NCBI GenBank assembly: GCA_021018995.1
Contig: CM037584.1
Location: 175,230,317 to 175,294,316, forward strand
Direction of reading: 5' to 3'
Length of the DNA stretch: 64,000 nt
Origin: Chloranthus sessilifolius
Lineage: Eukaryota; Streptophyta; Magnoliopsida; Chloranthales; Chloranthaceae
Numbering within the stretch: position 1 is the stretch's first letter; every line of letters begins with the position of its first letter. Shown piece after piece: positions 21,501 to 29,779 of this stretch. Below the pieces are notes generated by a model. The model saw only the letters and a program-made list of their open reading frames with translations, made no database searches and was not told the DNA's origin. The position numbers and the translations under genes were made by a program.

Positions 21501-24146
21501 TTATTCAAATTTCCCTGATATTACCAAGGATTAGTGGAACTTGAGGGGTAGATTCAGACATAGGTTAGGGCTTGGGATGCAACCGTAGCATACACCAAGG
21601 AACTAGGTTTCCCACTGGATGAACAGTGAATTTAAAATGTAATTGGCGTCCACTCTCGTTCGTTCAATGATTTTGAGATTGTTCCTTTTTATAAAAAAGT
21701 AAATATATCAGAAGGGAATTTTATTAGAAGAAACGGAAACAAAAAGATACCTGCACTTTAACGAGGAGCTTGAGCAAGCAAAGGCCCAGAAATAAACCTG
21801 ACTGAGACAAAGCACCTGGCCATTTAAAAGAAATTTTTTGCTTAATATCTCGTTTATTAGTCTTGCGGATCTTCTGAAGTGTAGCAACGCCTAACAATTT
21901 GCTTTTGAATTACAGGAATTACATGCAGAGGCTAATCGTTTCAAGGATGAACTACGGATGGGAGTTCGTGACCTCAGTAAGAAGATTGATCTGATTGTTC
22001 TTGTGCATAACTTATCACACAAGATACCTAGGTATCATCATCCAGATGATTCAAAGCCACAGCCGGCCCTTTCGCTTCTCCTTAACGAGGCCAAAGTACT
22101 CGGAATACCTTGGGTCCTCGCCATAGCAAACAAATTCTCTGTCAGTGCACATCAGCAACAGTCAGCAGTTGATGTTGTTCTACAGGCATATCAAGCGTCT
22201 CCAAGCATTGCCGAAGTTGTTAATTCCCATCCTTATGTTATGCCAAGTGGTACAGTTGTTCCTCAGTCACAGGTGTCAACAGATGGACATTCTAGAGCAA
22301 GGATGTCTGCCCAAAATATCATTCTTGCTCCTATTAACCTTGTCTGTATGCCGTTTCAAAAGAAACCTGTGGTTCTGCCTGTTGAAGGTGTAACTGCTCT
22401 TTGCCAACTCATATACCGCGTGCTTCGGAGCCATGAGGAGGTTTCTTTTCAGGTAGTGATACTCAGCCAATTGATTTTTGAACTTAATGCGCAAATCTAT
22501 GGGAATAATTTGTTATAGCACAAAGCTATGCGGCATATAAGTGAATCAAATGTCCAAATCCAATATACTATTGGTGTTTTTTTTCCAACCACCTGTTCTA
22601 AAGATAAGGTGGTGGGAGATTAAGGCTGCGTTTGGGTTAGCTCTTATAAGAGCAGCTGCAGCTCTCTGCGTGCTCTTTGCCAAAGCAGATAAAATCTGCT
22701 ATGACAGAGCAGGTGGAGAGCATTTTTGTCGCTTAAAATAGCTCCTCACCAGAGAAAATGGGGTGAGGAGCTGTGTTACTAAACATGAAAGTAGTTCTCT
22801 GTCGGAGCCAAAACACGAAAAAGCCGCCCTTTGGCCTGGGAGAGCTAACCCAAATGCAGCCTAAGCCTCCTCAAACACCATTTGGATTGCTTAGTACTAG
22901 CATCACAGATATATAGGTCAAGAGAAAGGGTTCCATATCGCTTCCAAACTCAAAATCAGTGCATCACCATAGGCCATAGATCCCATGGTAAGCTTCTTGA
23001 TGAACAAATGCATAAAGCGGTTTCTATTTTCTGATCCATTGAAATATATGACTCACAAATCCTAATATGGAATCAAAGCCGAACCTAGCCGAGGCGCTAG
23101 ACACTTTATTCCAACATCGAATTCGTTGAGTCTTAAGTTCTATGAATCCCATGATGGATGCCTATCTATGTATGAAATTTTCATCAGGGAGACTACTATG
23201 ATATTACGACTCTTTCCCAAATAGTCGTATTCCAGCAGCACAATGAAATTGATGCCATAAATTTATTGAGATGATGTTTGTCGCTTTATTTCTTGTACCA
23301 CCAGATCTTGTTACCTTTTTACTTGGTTTTAATTTATCTTTTAATGCTTAAGGTATTTTAGTGACCGCATGGAGACAGAAGTGGCCGTGACCATCCACTT
23401 TTAGGCCATGTGATCTTCGATCAATCCCAGTAGTCTAACTAGCATCCTATAATTGTCACATCTCAGCAAAAAAATCTCCAATAAGAGGATTCAAACAATC
23501 CGTTTGGTGCACTTTAATATCAACCGTCCATTTTAGGATGCATAGATTGGACAATTTAAACCCCCTAATGTGTCTTTTTGGCCCACCTCAATATACGAGC
23601 TACCAATTTGATGAATTGGATTGCCCAAAAGCATGTGTCACACAGCATAAAATCGGGGTGCTCATGCATGTTATTTGTAAAGAGGCAGGCATGGCTCATT
23701 AGTCCTAATTGGCCGGTTACCCGTGTGAGGAAGCGGGAGACTTGAGTTTGAGTCGCCTCCTTTCAGGCCACCCTAGGGATTTATCCTGTGCTGACCCGGT
23801 AAATGCTAACTTGGGGCGCACATGTGCCACTGGGATTAGTCTTGCTCTAAGAGGCCTAGACACTTAGGTTATCAAAAGAAAAGGCTCATTAATCCTTGCT
23901 TCAATTTAGCTCCAAATGCTGATGGTTTTCTGTTTGGACTTCTTCTGTTTCATAAAGGAACTTGCTAGAGAGAGGCTGTCTGTCGAATTGTCAAGAGAAC
24001 AGGCAAGAACAGCCAATGCAAGCCGAGAATCGCAGGGCAAGTTGAACTCCATGACAGCTGCAGCCGTTGGTGCTTCCCTTGGTGCTGGACTTGGGCTCAT
24101 TTTGGCAGTTGTAATGGGTGCGGCATCTGCCTTGAGAAAACCATGA
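8718..24146 (+). CDS. Host gene, 3' part: P-loop GTPase-like protein of the plant class-3-lipase-like family (exons joined)
   Basis: Five exons (8718-8955, 16806-17145, 18060-18212, 21916-22452, 23958-24146) join with GT-AG introns and consistent phase into 485 codons ending TGA. Visible in order: a GAVELGN/PLGWSG segment (about residues 15-50); a linker; Walker A GLEGAGKTS (191-199) split by intron 2; DLIVLVHN (269-276); a G4-like NKF (316-318); and a hydrophobic Gly/Ala tail (457-482). From memory, this layout matches large plant proteins annotated as class 3 lipase or alpha/beta-hydrolase superfamily, where a lipase domain precedes the part seen here. Function is not established. The 5' exons are missing from the window. 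Exons are clean of stops, unlike all neighbouring ORFs, so the gene is probably active. Confidence 0.88.
10660..11070. mobile_element. Fold-back MITE
   Basis: The two halves are imperfect reverse complements: CTACGTTTGAAACCCCCTG at 10679 pairs with CAGGGGGTTTTGAGCGTAG ending at 11042, and inner arms (AATGGATCTTGAGAGCATG with the region 10945-10970) also pair. Similarity runs outward to CACATTCTCTG/CAGAGATTGTG, so the true ends are near 10660 and 11070. No clear target duplication was found because an AT run follows. Confidence 0.7.
11081..11150. repeat. (AT)35 microsatellite
   Basis: Seventy uninterrupted bases of alternating AT abut the fold-back MITE. An apparent minus-strand ORF of Tyr-Ile repeats through it is an artefact. 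Confidence 0.98.
11175..11423. repeat. 126-bp direct tandem duplication
   Basis: Two copies start GTGCAGCATGAATCCTCCTA (11175) and GTGCAGCGTGAATCCTCCTA (11301). Both contain GGCACCTGT, CCACGTGT and GATTTTGTAAGTCA. They differ by scattered substitutions and a few indels. Confidence 0.9.
11753..12834 (-). repeat. 3' LTR of the intronic element
   Basis: It parallels 14356-15396 along its length, for example at GGGACAACGCTAAAAC and GATCTTGATGTCCCCATCA. The outer edge has lost the TG...CA form (TTAAACGGG here, TGATGCGGG in the partner). It carries ATCGATCGAT clusters and a longer TATATA run (about 12500-12578) than its partner. Confidence 0.9.
12835..13250 (-). other. Internal 3' region of the intronic element
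   Basis: A minus-strand open frame runs from 13136 through the LTR boundary to 12711 (for example RTLPMPYEKRLNAEI and CPHLTTNGNKIQAYL). I do not recognise it, and crossing into the LTR makes a real protein end unlikely. The polypurine tract CACGGGGAGAAT (minus strand) lies just before the 3' LTR. Confidence 0.4.
13251..13661 (-). CDS. Ser/Glu-rich ORF downstream of gag in the intronic element
   Basis: 136 codons on the minus strand. It starts MEEVYDPNTAMSEEEMEEPD, acidic like the linker between gag and protease in many Ty3/gypsy elements. It then runs into an internally repetitive segment with recurring ESLxLVES-like units (ESLLLVESSALESLQLVEPS). No protease DTGA/DSGA motif follows. Function is unknown; it may be a gag extension. 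It shares no frame continuity with the gag ORF at 13681-14019, being separated by one stop region. Confidence 0.5.
   Translation of the reverse strand: MEEVYDPNTAMSEEEMEEPDESLVCVKETSISFVSNDVESLTSESTQSPTRDSTESRTRNLLVSVELVVHESLLLVESSALESLQLVEPSTQEPVESLAYELLKSIGMCQHSNLHGINEKILLNDENMRNATNTIN
13681..14019 (-). pseudogene. Gag fragment with zinc knuckle
   Basis: 112 codons on the minus strand. The first half reads FVKWLSSVEDYFDWYDVPNE, then VKTKLKGNAKKFWEDMK, a typical retrotransposon gag capsid pattern (W....D.YF.......K......L...A..WW). The second half has a CCHC-type knuckle (YFKCQRFGHFAYQCP) in which the first Cys appears as Tyr. The N-terminus beyond 14019 is in another frame or lost. Gag forms the particle that packages element RNA. 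Confidence 0.8.
14338..14351 (-). other. Primer binding site (initiator tRNA-Met type)
   Basis: The minus strand reads TGGTATCAAAGCTC four bases after the 5' LTR end. It pairs with the tRNA-iMet 3' end except for one mismatch (A for G in TGGTATCAGAGC). Confidence 0.85.
14356..15396 (-). repeat. 5' LTR of the intronic element (1041 bp)
   Basis: On the minus strand it starts TGATGGGGACATCAAG and ends GTTGTCCCGCATCA, with TG...CA ends. Runs of ATCGATCG recur four to five times (15094-15280). Confidence 0.92.
15552..15877. repeat. 161-bp tandem duplication
   Basis: Copies start ACTTGCAGTCATCCCGACTT (15554) and ACTTGCAATCATCCCGACTT (15715) and share GTCGTGACT, GATGTTTGTGAT and CTTAAAGGGGAAA. The second copy has expanded T-rich runs. 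Confidence 0.85.
16806..17145 (+). CDS. Host gene exon b
   Basis: It follows TTTTTTAG and ends at GAG|GTATAT. It encodes CSTVVESLPSVPTYSSNHGI, a proline/serine-rich linker, then FCTSDFITVTKEVYVRTRR and VWLFGLE, the first half of the Walker A loop. The last codon (Glu) is complete, so intron 2 is phase 0 and splits the P-loop between GLE and GAGKT. Confidence 0.92.
17146..18059 (+). other. Intron 2, with possible MITE at about 17640-17995
   Basis: It starts GTATATAC and ends GATTGTAG. The segments near 17645-17690 (ACACTACATTAGTGTTGTAG) and 17950-17995 (AACACTACACTTCAAGTGTAG) are weakly inverted relative to each other, suggesting an old MITE. A short open stretch at 17295-17510 has no convincing family. 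Confidence 0.6.
18060..18212 (+). CDS. Host gene exon c (P-loop exon)
   Basis: 51 codons beginning GAGKTSLHNAILGHG, which completes GxxxxGK[ST] with GLE from exon b. It continues DWDTLEGMAGGLCYIDSTGV and ends NLQ before GTACCG. The segment GGLCYIDSTGVNLQ could be the switch region (inference). Confidence 0.95.
19440..19520 (+). repeat. SINE-like (tRNA-derived) fragment
   Basis: A weak box A (TCGCTCAACTGG) is followed by a perfect box B (GGTTCAATCCC, about 19487-19497). There is no A tail or target duplication, and no tRNA fold with an acceptor stem, so it is a degraded SINE head rather than a tRNA gene. Confidence 0.5.
20548..20634. repeat. 43-bp tandem duplication
   Basis: Two adjacent copies of GATTTA(G/A)GTTTTCATGAAGA...GTAAGAAACC(C/T)GAG start at 20548 and 20591, in intron 3. 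Confidence 0.85.
21916..22452 (+). CDS. Host gene exon d (GTPase-like domain, main part)
   Basis: 179 codons from ELHAEANRFKDELRM to SHEEVSFQ. It carries a beta-strand with aspartate (KKIDLIVLVHNLSH), a proline-rich loop, then GIPWVLAIANKFSVSA, a G4-like position where GTPases have NKxD or TKxD; here the Asp is Ser. VLQAYQASPSIAEVVNSHPY and a PINLVCMPFQKK segment follow. Both splice sites are phase 0. Clean frame and codon-level sense suggest selection. Confidence 0.95.
22624..22861. mobile_element. Tourist-like (PIF/Harbinger) MITE
   Basis: The 238-bp element has inverted ends GGCTGCGTTTGGGTTAGCTC and GAGCTAACCCAAATGCAGCC (one mismatch over 20 bp). It is flanked by TAA on both sides (22621-22623, 22862-22864), the 3-bp TWA target typical of Harbinger elements. 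It is non-coding. Confidence 0.88.
23702..23882 (+). mobile_element. SINE next to the last exon
   Basis: Body of about 181 bp with a tRNA-like head (box A region CCTAATTGGCC, box B-like GAGTTTGAGTCGC) and a 3' end TTAGGTTATCAAAAGAAAA. It is flanked by perfect 9-bp duplications GGCTCATTA (23693-23701, 23883-23891). It sits 75 bp upstream of the exon e acceptor. Confidence 0.85.
23958..24146 (+). CDS. Host gene last exon (hydrophobic C-terminus)
   Basis: 62 codons and TGA, following CATAAAG. It starts ELARERLSVELSREQA, a charged helix, and ends with the glycine/alanine-rich segment AVGASLGAGLGLILAVVMGA and SALRKP. Glycines spaced by 2-4 residues suggest a glycine-zipper-like membrane helix or membrane-associated hairpin; a membrane location is inference. 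Confidence 0.93.
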   Translation, partial: ELARERLSVELSREQARTANASRESQGKLNSMTAAAVGASLGAGLGLILAVVMGAASALRKP

Positions 24147-25119
24147 GGAAATTGGTGCCGTTTTGTTTGGGTCACGGCTATGAGAGAGGTGTGAACCCCT
24201 GCACTCCGGCAGCGAGTTTCAGTTACTGCATGACACATATATTAAAGCATTGGTAGTAGACTCAAAGCATCTGTACAGGAAAGAACGGTCACCCAGGAAG
24301 GATCTTTGCATCATGTTTATAAGATTAGAATTGCGCAGTTCACGAATTTGAATTTTTTTTATAGGGATATTGGTGGGGATGATGTTGCCGATATATGGCT
24401 CCACAAGAAAAGAAGAACGCGATTCCAATAGTTCATGGAAATGAGCTTTGGAAGATTTGAGGGGTTGGATTTGGTGGTGCATTTATTTGATTAATTTAAG
24501 GGTGATTAAAGCTGTGTGCTTGCATAAGTAATGATTTTTTTTTGCTTAAACGAGTCTAGAGGCTACAGTAGTTATATGCTACAGTACAGATATGGACTCT
24601 CCCTGACTGGGACCTAATGTTCTGAAGGTTTTCAAGTACCTTTATGCTGATATTGAATTTATTTATTTATTTGTCAGCGAGATTCAGCAGCTAGAAGGTG
24701 TTTCATAAACTTGATACCCTGGTGAGTACCTCTGCATTAATCCTATGCTGAAACGTAGGTAAATTAATCATGTGCGTCTTGGAAAAATTAATTAGGTCAA
24801 TTTTTCAAGTCACCGATCATTTTAACCGGCGTAACTAGAAATTTTTGTTGGTGGGGGCTACAAATAATAAAAATAATGTTAGTAGTTATTTTACCATCGA
24901 TTTGGGGGTGCATCATAGATTTGGAGGCTTATATAAAAACAACGGTGTATAAGACACATATTTTATAAAAACTCTAGATTTAAATGGGGGTTTGAGCCCC
25001 CACAACCTTCAATGTGGCTACGCCACTTACCATTATGATCAACAGTAATGAAAATCGCTTTAAGTTTTTTTTTTAATGTTTTTGGTATGGTCTTTGATCA
25101 TCCATGTTCACATTGCAAA
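24147..25119 (+). other. 3' UTR and downstream sequence
   Basis: The 3' UTR probably occupies the first few hundred bases; no canonical AATAAA was seen close to the stop. At 24830-25030, GTAACTAGAAATTTT...GTGGCTACGCCAC looks like worn transposon end sequence, but no partner was found. Confidence 0.4.
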
Positions 25120-25300
25120 CATGTATTTAGGTGCCATATGACATCATACTTGTGTGGTAGGATTCAACCCTACAATCACATCCTAGAGAACCGGCTTCCA
25201 ATATTGAGAATGGGTCCTTAGGACAACATCTTAAAGATTGAACCCTACCACATGCCCTTTTGGGCTACCATGTGGCATCCCATGTGACCCTCGTTCCCTC
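25120..25300. repeat. Imperfect inverted repeat
   Basis: TGTGGTAGGATTCAACCC (about 25154) is inverted as TTGAACCCTACCACA (25238-25252), and GTGCCATATGACATC as ACCATGTGGCATCC further out. It could be a small MITE; the ends are not defined. Confidence 0.5.
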
Positions 25301-25448
25301 GAGGGTTTTTCCCTGCCTAGCTGATTTTCGTATATGTATACGGCCTTGATTTAACGATTATTCATGATTTGATTTTTTAACTCATTGTTCTTTTAATTAC
25401 TATTAAGATTTTTTTTAATTTTTTATAGGCGTCACATGGCGCAAAATA

Positions 25449-25808
25449 GGTTGTGTATGGCATAGCTCTTTGCTAGCCCCTGTCACAGCAGAGTTCACTT
25501 GCTTTTGTTTATTCCCACGCTCTTTTTTAACTCCCTATAAAGGAGAATTTATATGCTCAAACAGCAATTGCCATGCTCTAGCAACTCCCTACCAGAGCAA
25601 ATAAAATTTGCTCCGACAAGGAGTGAGTAGAGAGGAGGGTGGAACTGCTGAGTAGGTAAATTTTGTATAAAATCTTGTTATGCAAGAAGTTATTAAAGAG
25701 GAGTACCTACTAAAGCAGGTAGCAAGATGTTAACATGGAGAATGAGCACTTGCTAAAGCAAGTGAACTCTATGACAGGGGCAAGCAGAGAGTTATGCCAT
25801 ACGCAACC
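25449..25808. mobile_element. MITE with long inverted ends
   Basis: GGTTGTGTATGGCATAGCTC (25449) pairs with the right end GAGTTATGCCATACGCAACC (to 25808). Inner parts also pair (GCCCCTGTCACAG with CTATGACAGGGGC; AGTTCACTTGC with GCAAGTGAACT). Internal words such as GAGCA and CTCCCTA recall the Tourist-like element at 22624. No clear target duplication was found. Confidence 0.78.
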
Positions 25809-26239
25809 AAGTGTCTCATAGGGTTCAACTATTTGGCCACCATCTAGGAAGAAGATTTGTTTTCTATCCTCGAATTTTAGGGTGAAGGTAAAATTTTAAT
25901 GGTCTATCTTCGGCGGCAAACTAAGAATGCTGACTAGTGATTTCATGGGAAAGAAAAGTTTTTTTTTTTCTAAAACCCTCTAAGATGGGGCTGCTTCCGG
26001 CCTCTGACGAACATGTTCAAACCACCTCAAATGATATTATGTACGTTTATTTTATAGATGTCACTCTCAAATTTCCTCATACACTAGGTTTCAAATTTTG
26101 TCCTTATTACTTCACACATTCATCTCAATATACGCATCTCGATTATCATCTTGTAGCTTTTTCATAGCCACATTTTGTACCATCTAATATGACAGGGTTA
26201 ATCGATGTCCTATAAGAATTACCCTTCAATCTAAGTGGA
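25809..26239. other. No gene recognised
   Basis: AT-rich sequence with short chance open frames only. Confidence 0.5.
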
Positions 26240-27090
26240 ACTCTTGGGTTGCACAATCTTTCGCTTGTTTTTTCTTTTCTTTTTTTTATAACGGGGTATC
26301 CAGCTCCTTAGAGCACCTGATTAAGTCCTTGCATATGTACAATGCCTGCACATCACATGTACCAATCAGTAGGAATAAATCCCTGTGAGTGGCCAATATT
26401 TCACTTGCTTGCCTCTATTTTATCCAACCTACATTAATCTTATTTGAGTCGTCTTCTTAGTTCTGATATCTTATTGTAAAGTAGAGCTTAAATAGCGAAA
26501 TCTATAGTTATATGGCGTAAACAATGTTTTGGTATGACTAAATCCTCCTCTAAACTATCATATTCATTATATTTGCACCCCATGTATTTCGTCTGTGTCC
26601 TACTAATTTCAAATCTTTGGACTCCAAGGCTTTTCTCCCTACTTCCAGCTTATCTTTTTTTTTTTCATGTTAGAAACCACTATATTATCTACAAATAGCA
26701 TACACTATGGAATTTCATTTTGTATGTTTATGGTTGATGCATCCATATTCAAGGCAAACAAATATAGCAGTCAGATCCTTGATACAACAACTCCAATAGA
26801 AAATTCACATGTCTCTCCATATGTTGTACCCTAGTTAGCCACCATTTATGCTTGTTTCGATATATAAGTTTAGGATACATTTCTTTCTTAGTGTCCACCA
26901 AGTTATCAATCTCAATACTCTATCATAAGCCTTGTCCAAATTAATAAAGACCATAGAGCAATTTGTCCTTCTATTTTCGAACTTGTCCATAGGTTGTTGC
27001 CTCAATTGGGAAATAACTCCAGTTGTTAATACTCTCAGTATTAATCCAGACTAATTTTTTGATACATTTGATTTTTTCCTTAGTCATTGT
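26240..27090 (-). pseudogene. LINE reverse transcriptase remnant
   Basis: The minus strand carries reverse-transcriptase landmarks in the right order, in shifting frames: FINLDKAYDRV (near 26935), LFVDNIVVSNM in place of the catalytic FADDIVL (near 26690, one of the two key Asp replaced), then FEISRTQTKYMGCKYNE (near 26590), matching the family's GFRLSRTKTEYMECKF. At least one 1-base frameshift and many stops are present. It belongs to the same LINE class as the tail at 6.1-6.4 kb. Confidence 0.82.
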
Positions 27091-27655
27091 TATATTATTC
27101 TCTTTCTTAGTTTGGTTGTCTCGATAATTGGCATAGTTTAGACATCACCGTAGTTCTTATATACTCTACCTCCATTGCACGCACATTTGTCTTCGATTTT
27201 AGAACCTCATTGAATAATGTAATCAACTATTTCAAACCTCCATAGGTATCCAAACTTCTATAGGCATTATGTGGTAGCACAATCCAAACTTCTACGAGTA
27301 ATGCTTGTCCTTCATATTTGATAAGGCTAATTTTACTTCAACTTTTAATATTTCCTTGATCAGCTTGATTTGGTTTGTCTTCTTGATCTACTTTCTTTAT
27401 ATGTTCCGTATTTAATAAATCTTTAAGGTATTCTTGAAATCTATTTTCTTATCTGATTCTCATTTACGGAGACTCTTTAATCTTCATCTCTATTATAACT
27501 TACCTGGTTGAGATCCCTAGTTTTCTTTTTTCTAAACTTAGTAAGTTTATAGATTTCTTTCTCTCATTTTGTTCCGAGCCTAATGTATAAATTATCATAC
27601 ACTTCATATTTAACTTTACTTACAACTTTTTTAGCCTTTTTTGACTATTGAAAAA
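27091..27655. other. Probable LINE-derived debris
   Basis: No readable frame. The base composition resembles the adjacent LINE remnant, and the region probably belongs to the same old insertion. Confidence 0.35.
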
Positions 27656-27848
27656 GCATTCATTCATTGGTAAAATCAGATGAAATTACATCGAAAATCT
27701 GAGGTGGAGCATCTTCCATCCAGATCTCATTACAACCATTACTCAAACCAATTTCAGCTAGAGAATCAGCGACAATATTTTGTGAGCCCCGCACATTGAA
27801 AATCTTAGCTTTTCTTTTAGCGAACTTATATCTTTTAAGATCATACAC
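27656..27848 (-). pseudogene. LINE RNase H C-terminal fragment
   Basis: 62 open codons on the minus strand include KIFNVRGSQNIVADSLAEIG and then WMEDAPPQIFDVI. This is the end of the plant LINE RNase H domain (N..AD.LA..G) followed by W.ED.PP. The last catalytic Asp (in NIVAD) is kept. It parallels the fragment at 34526-34750 and lies in the wrong order to belong to the RT remnant beside it. Confidence 0.75.
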
Positions 27849-28420
27849 AGTTCTTGTTTTTTTGTCGTTCTTTCAACTATTTCTTCTTCTTGACAATTGA
27901 CTTTTGACTATTTGCATTTCACCCCAAATTTTCTTTTGTACACTCGCTCTTCATTTAGGTTCATTAAGTGCCTCATTAGGAACTCTTTTAAGGCATTATA
28001 CCATTTGTTCTCACACCTTATTTAGATTCCCTTTTCATCACTACTTCTGTTTCTAAAGATTGTTATTTGTCTCTTTCCTACCAATTTACTTTTGGGGTGA
28101 TCTTTTTAATCAATTGGTTCTCGGTTAGAACTTTCAAAATTATGTATCTATATTGTATCGTAAGGCTCTCTTAATATGACCCTTGATTTGAAGCTAAAAA
28201 TACCTATGCATCTCTCCCAAGGTTAATGCTAACTCTAACTCTCGATTTCTAGTCCAAAAAAGCATATTTGGCCGAAAATACCTGTTACAACCGTTTGCCA
28301 TAGTTTTAGTGCCATGGTGAAAATTTAAAATTATGGAGGGGTAGTTTTAAGAGGCCAATGTTTAATGTAAGGGCAGCATTGTTCACACCTGTGAAATTGT
28401 GATCTCACCCATCTTCTCCG
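27849..28420. other. No gene recognised
   Basis: AT-rich, possibly further LINE-derived sequence on the minus strand; no frame or motif is convincing. Confidence 0.4.
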
Positions 28421-28421
28421 C

Positions 28422-28760
28422 AAACATGCATTGACCACTTTGAATTACACAATGGAGATCATTTTTTAGCCCAATCTTCCACAAGATGGATCTTGAGATC
28501 ATGGAAGTTCAATCAGACGATCAATTTTTTGTTCAACATGGCATACATCCCTAAATGAGACTCTTAATCTTATTGTGTGCCATGTGATTTAAGAATCAAT
28601 TTTTGGGATGTGTGCCATATAGTTTTTGGAATGTGTGCCATGTGAAATAAAAAATTGACCGTTTTATGGTATACCCATGGGACCTCAAGATCCATGTTGT
28701 GAAAGATAGGGATGTAAAACAATCTTCATCATCTAACTCATAGCAGTCAAATGCATGGTG
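28422..28760. repeat. Imperfect inverted repeat, fold-back MITE-like
   Basis: CATGCATTGACCACTTTGAA (28422) is inverted near 28755 (TCAAATGCATG), and AAGATGGATCTTGAGATC pairs with GACCTCAAGATCCATGTTGT. GATCAATTTTT/AAAAATTGACC lie near the loop. The arms share words with the fold-back MITE at 10.66-11.07 kb (ATGGATCTTGAGA, CATCATCTGA), so the two may be relatives. Confidence 0.65.
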
Positions 28761-28986
28761 GAAATCACATTTGTTGGTACGGTATGATCAATTTCACTTT
28801 TTGGAATGTGTGCCACATGAACTCAACATCTGGCCGTCTAATGGTAGGCAAGATTGGGATGAAAAATGATCTTCATCGTCTGATTTAAAATCGTAAACAA
28901 ATTTTTCCTTTGTTTAAGTGAGGTGGTTGTAACTTGTAACGTGAAGTGGTGTGGTAATAACACCATAATAAAACACATTTTTCATG

Positions 28987-29760
28987 TGTGACAGGGGCAT
29001 GCGGCAGGGTCATCTGGGTTAGCCGTAGGGCCATTTTTCTACTCTGTGTCAGAGCATCTTTGGTGCATAAGAAACCATGAGGGTTGCACCACAGTATGTT
29101 GGTCGTAGGCCACGAGGGCGTCGTGACATAATCGGATGAAGGGTTGAGACATGGGCGTGACATGGTCACAACACGATCGTATGGGGGAAGGATGTGAGGC
29201 ATTGTGGGAGTTGTGGTGTGAAAGATGACACCGTATGCCCCAGGCAGGGGTCGTGTGCTATGGTTGTATGACGAACCAATATGTTTGAGGTCCTCCCATT
29301 CCTTGGCCCCCGATGGTGTTTAACCCTTATATAGGGGGACATGAGCTGGGGTCCCCCGACCCAACACATGCACTAGCTTCGTGGGCTTAAGTGCGTGCAT
29401 CCGGGCCTTGCTTGGTGCTTGGCCGCTCTAGTTACGTCGTGTGTTAGGGCTATCGTATTTGGGGTGGCTTCCAGCCACTCCCGCGGTACGGGTCTTCGCC
29501 CAAAGGGGGTTTGCCATATAATTATCGTTGCCTATCGCATTTGCCGTCGTCATTTCCATCACTGACTGGCTGCGTTGTTTCGCAGGTGAAGTACTAACGC
29601 AGGGATCGAGGTGAAGCTTGAACAAGACAAGCATCACACTCATCGTAGCATCCGGGAATCCGCAAAGCATTGCTCAGTTGGGAGCTTGTTAGGCTGACTT
29701 AGCGCATCGGGCGTTAGGTGCCACACGGGTTGACACTGTTGGATGAGTGACCCCGTGACA
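28987..29760 (+). repeat. 5' LTR (774 bp)
   Basis: It starts TGTGACAGGGGCATGCGG and ends CCCCGTGACA. It matches 31133-31894 along its length, with many substitutions. A CCTTATATAGGGGG box at about 29325 is a good TATA candidate and is shared by the other LTR. Confidence 0.92.
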
Positions 29761-29762
29761 TT

Positions 29763-29775
29763 TGGTATCAGAGCC
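29763..29775 (+). other. Primer binding site, initiator tRNA-Met
   Basis: TGGTATCAGAGCC begins two bases after the 5' LTR and fully matches the complement of the tRNA-iMet 3' end. Confidence 0.95.
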
Positions 29776-29779
29776 ATTG

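Larger units (their letters stand above)
18213..21915 (+). other. Intron 3 (3.7 kb)
   Basis: It starts GTACCG and ends TTACAG. Apart from a SINE-like fragment (19440-19520) and a 43-bp duplication (20548-20634), I see only AT-rich sequence. An ORF-like stretch at 20084-20269 has no recognisable family. Confidence 0.75.
22453..23957 (+). other. Intron 4, with a Tourist-like MITE and a SINE
   Basis: It starts GTAGTG and ends CATAAAG. Outside the two elements there is AT-rich sequence with nothing recognisable. Confidence 0.85.
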
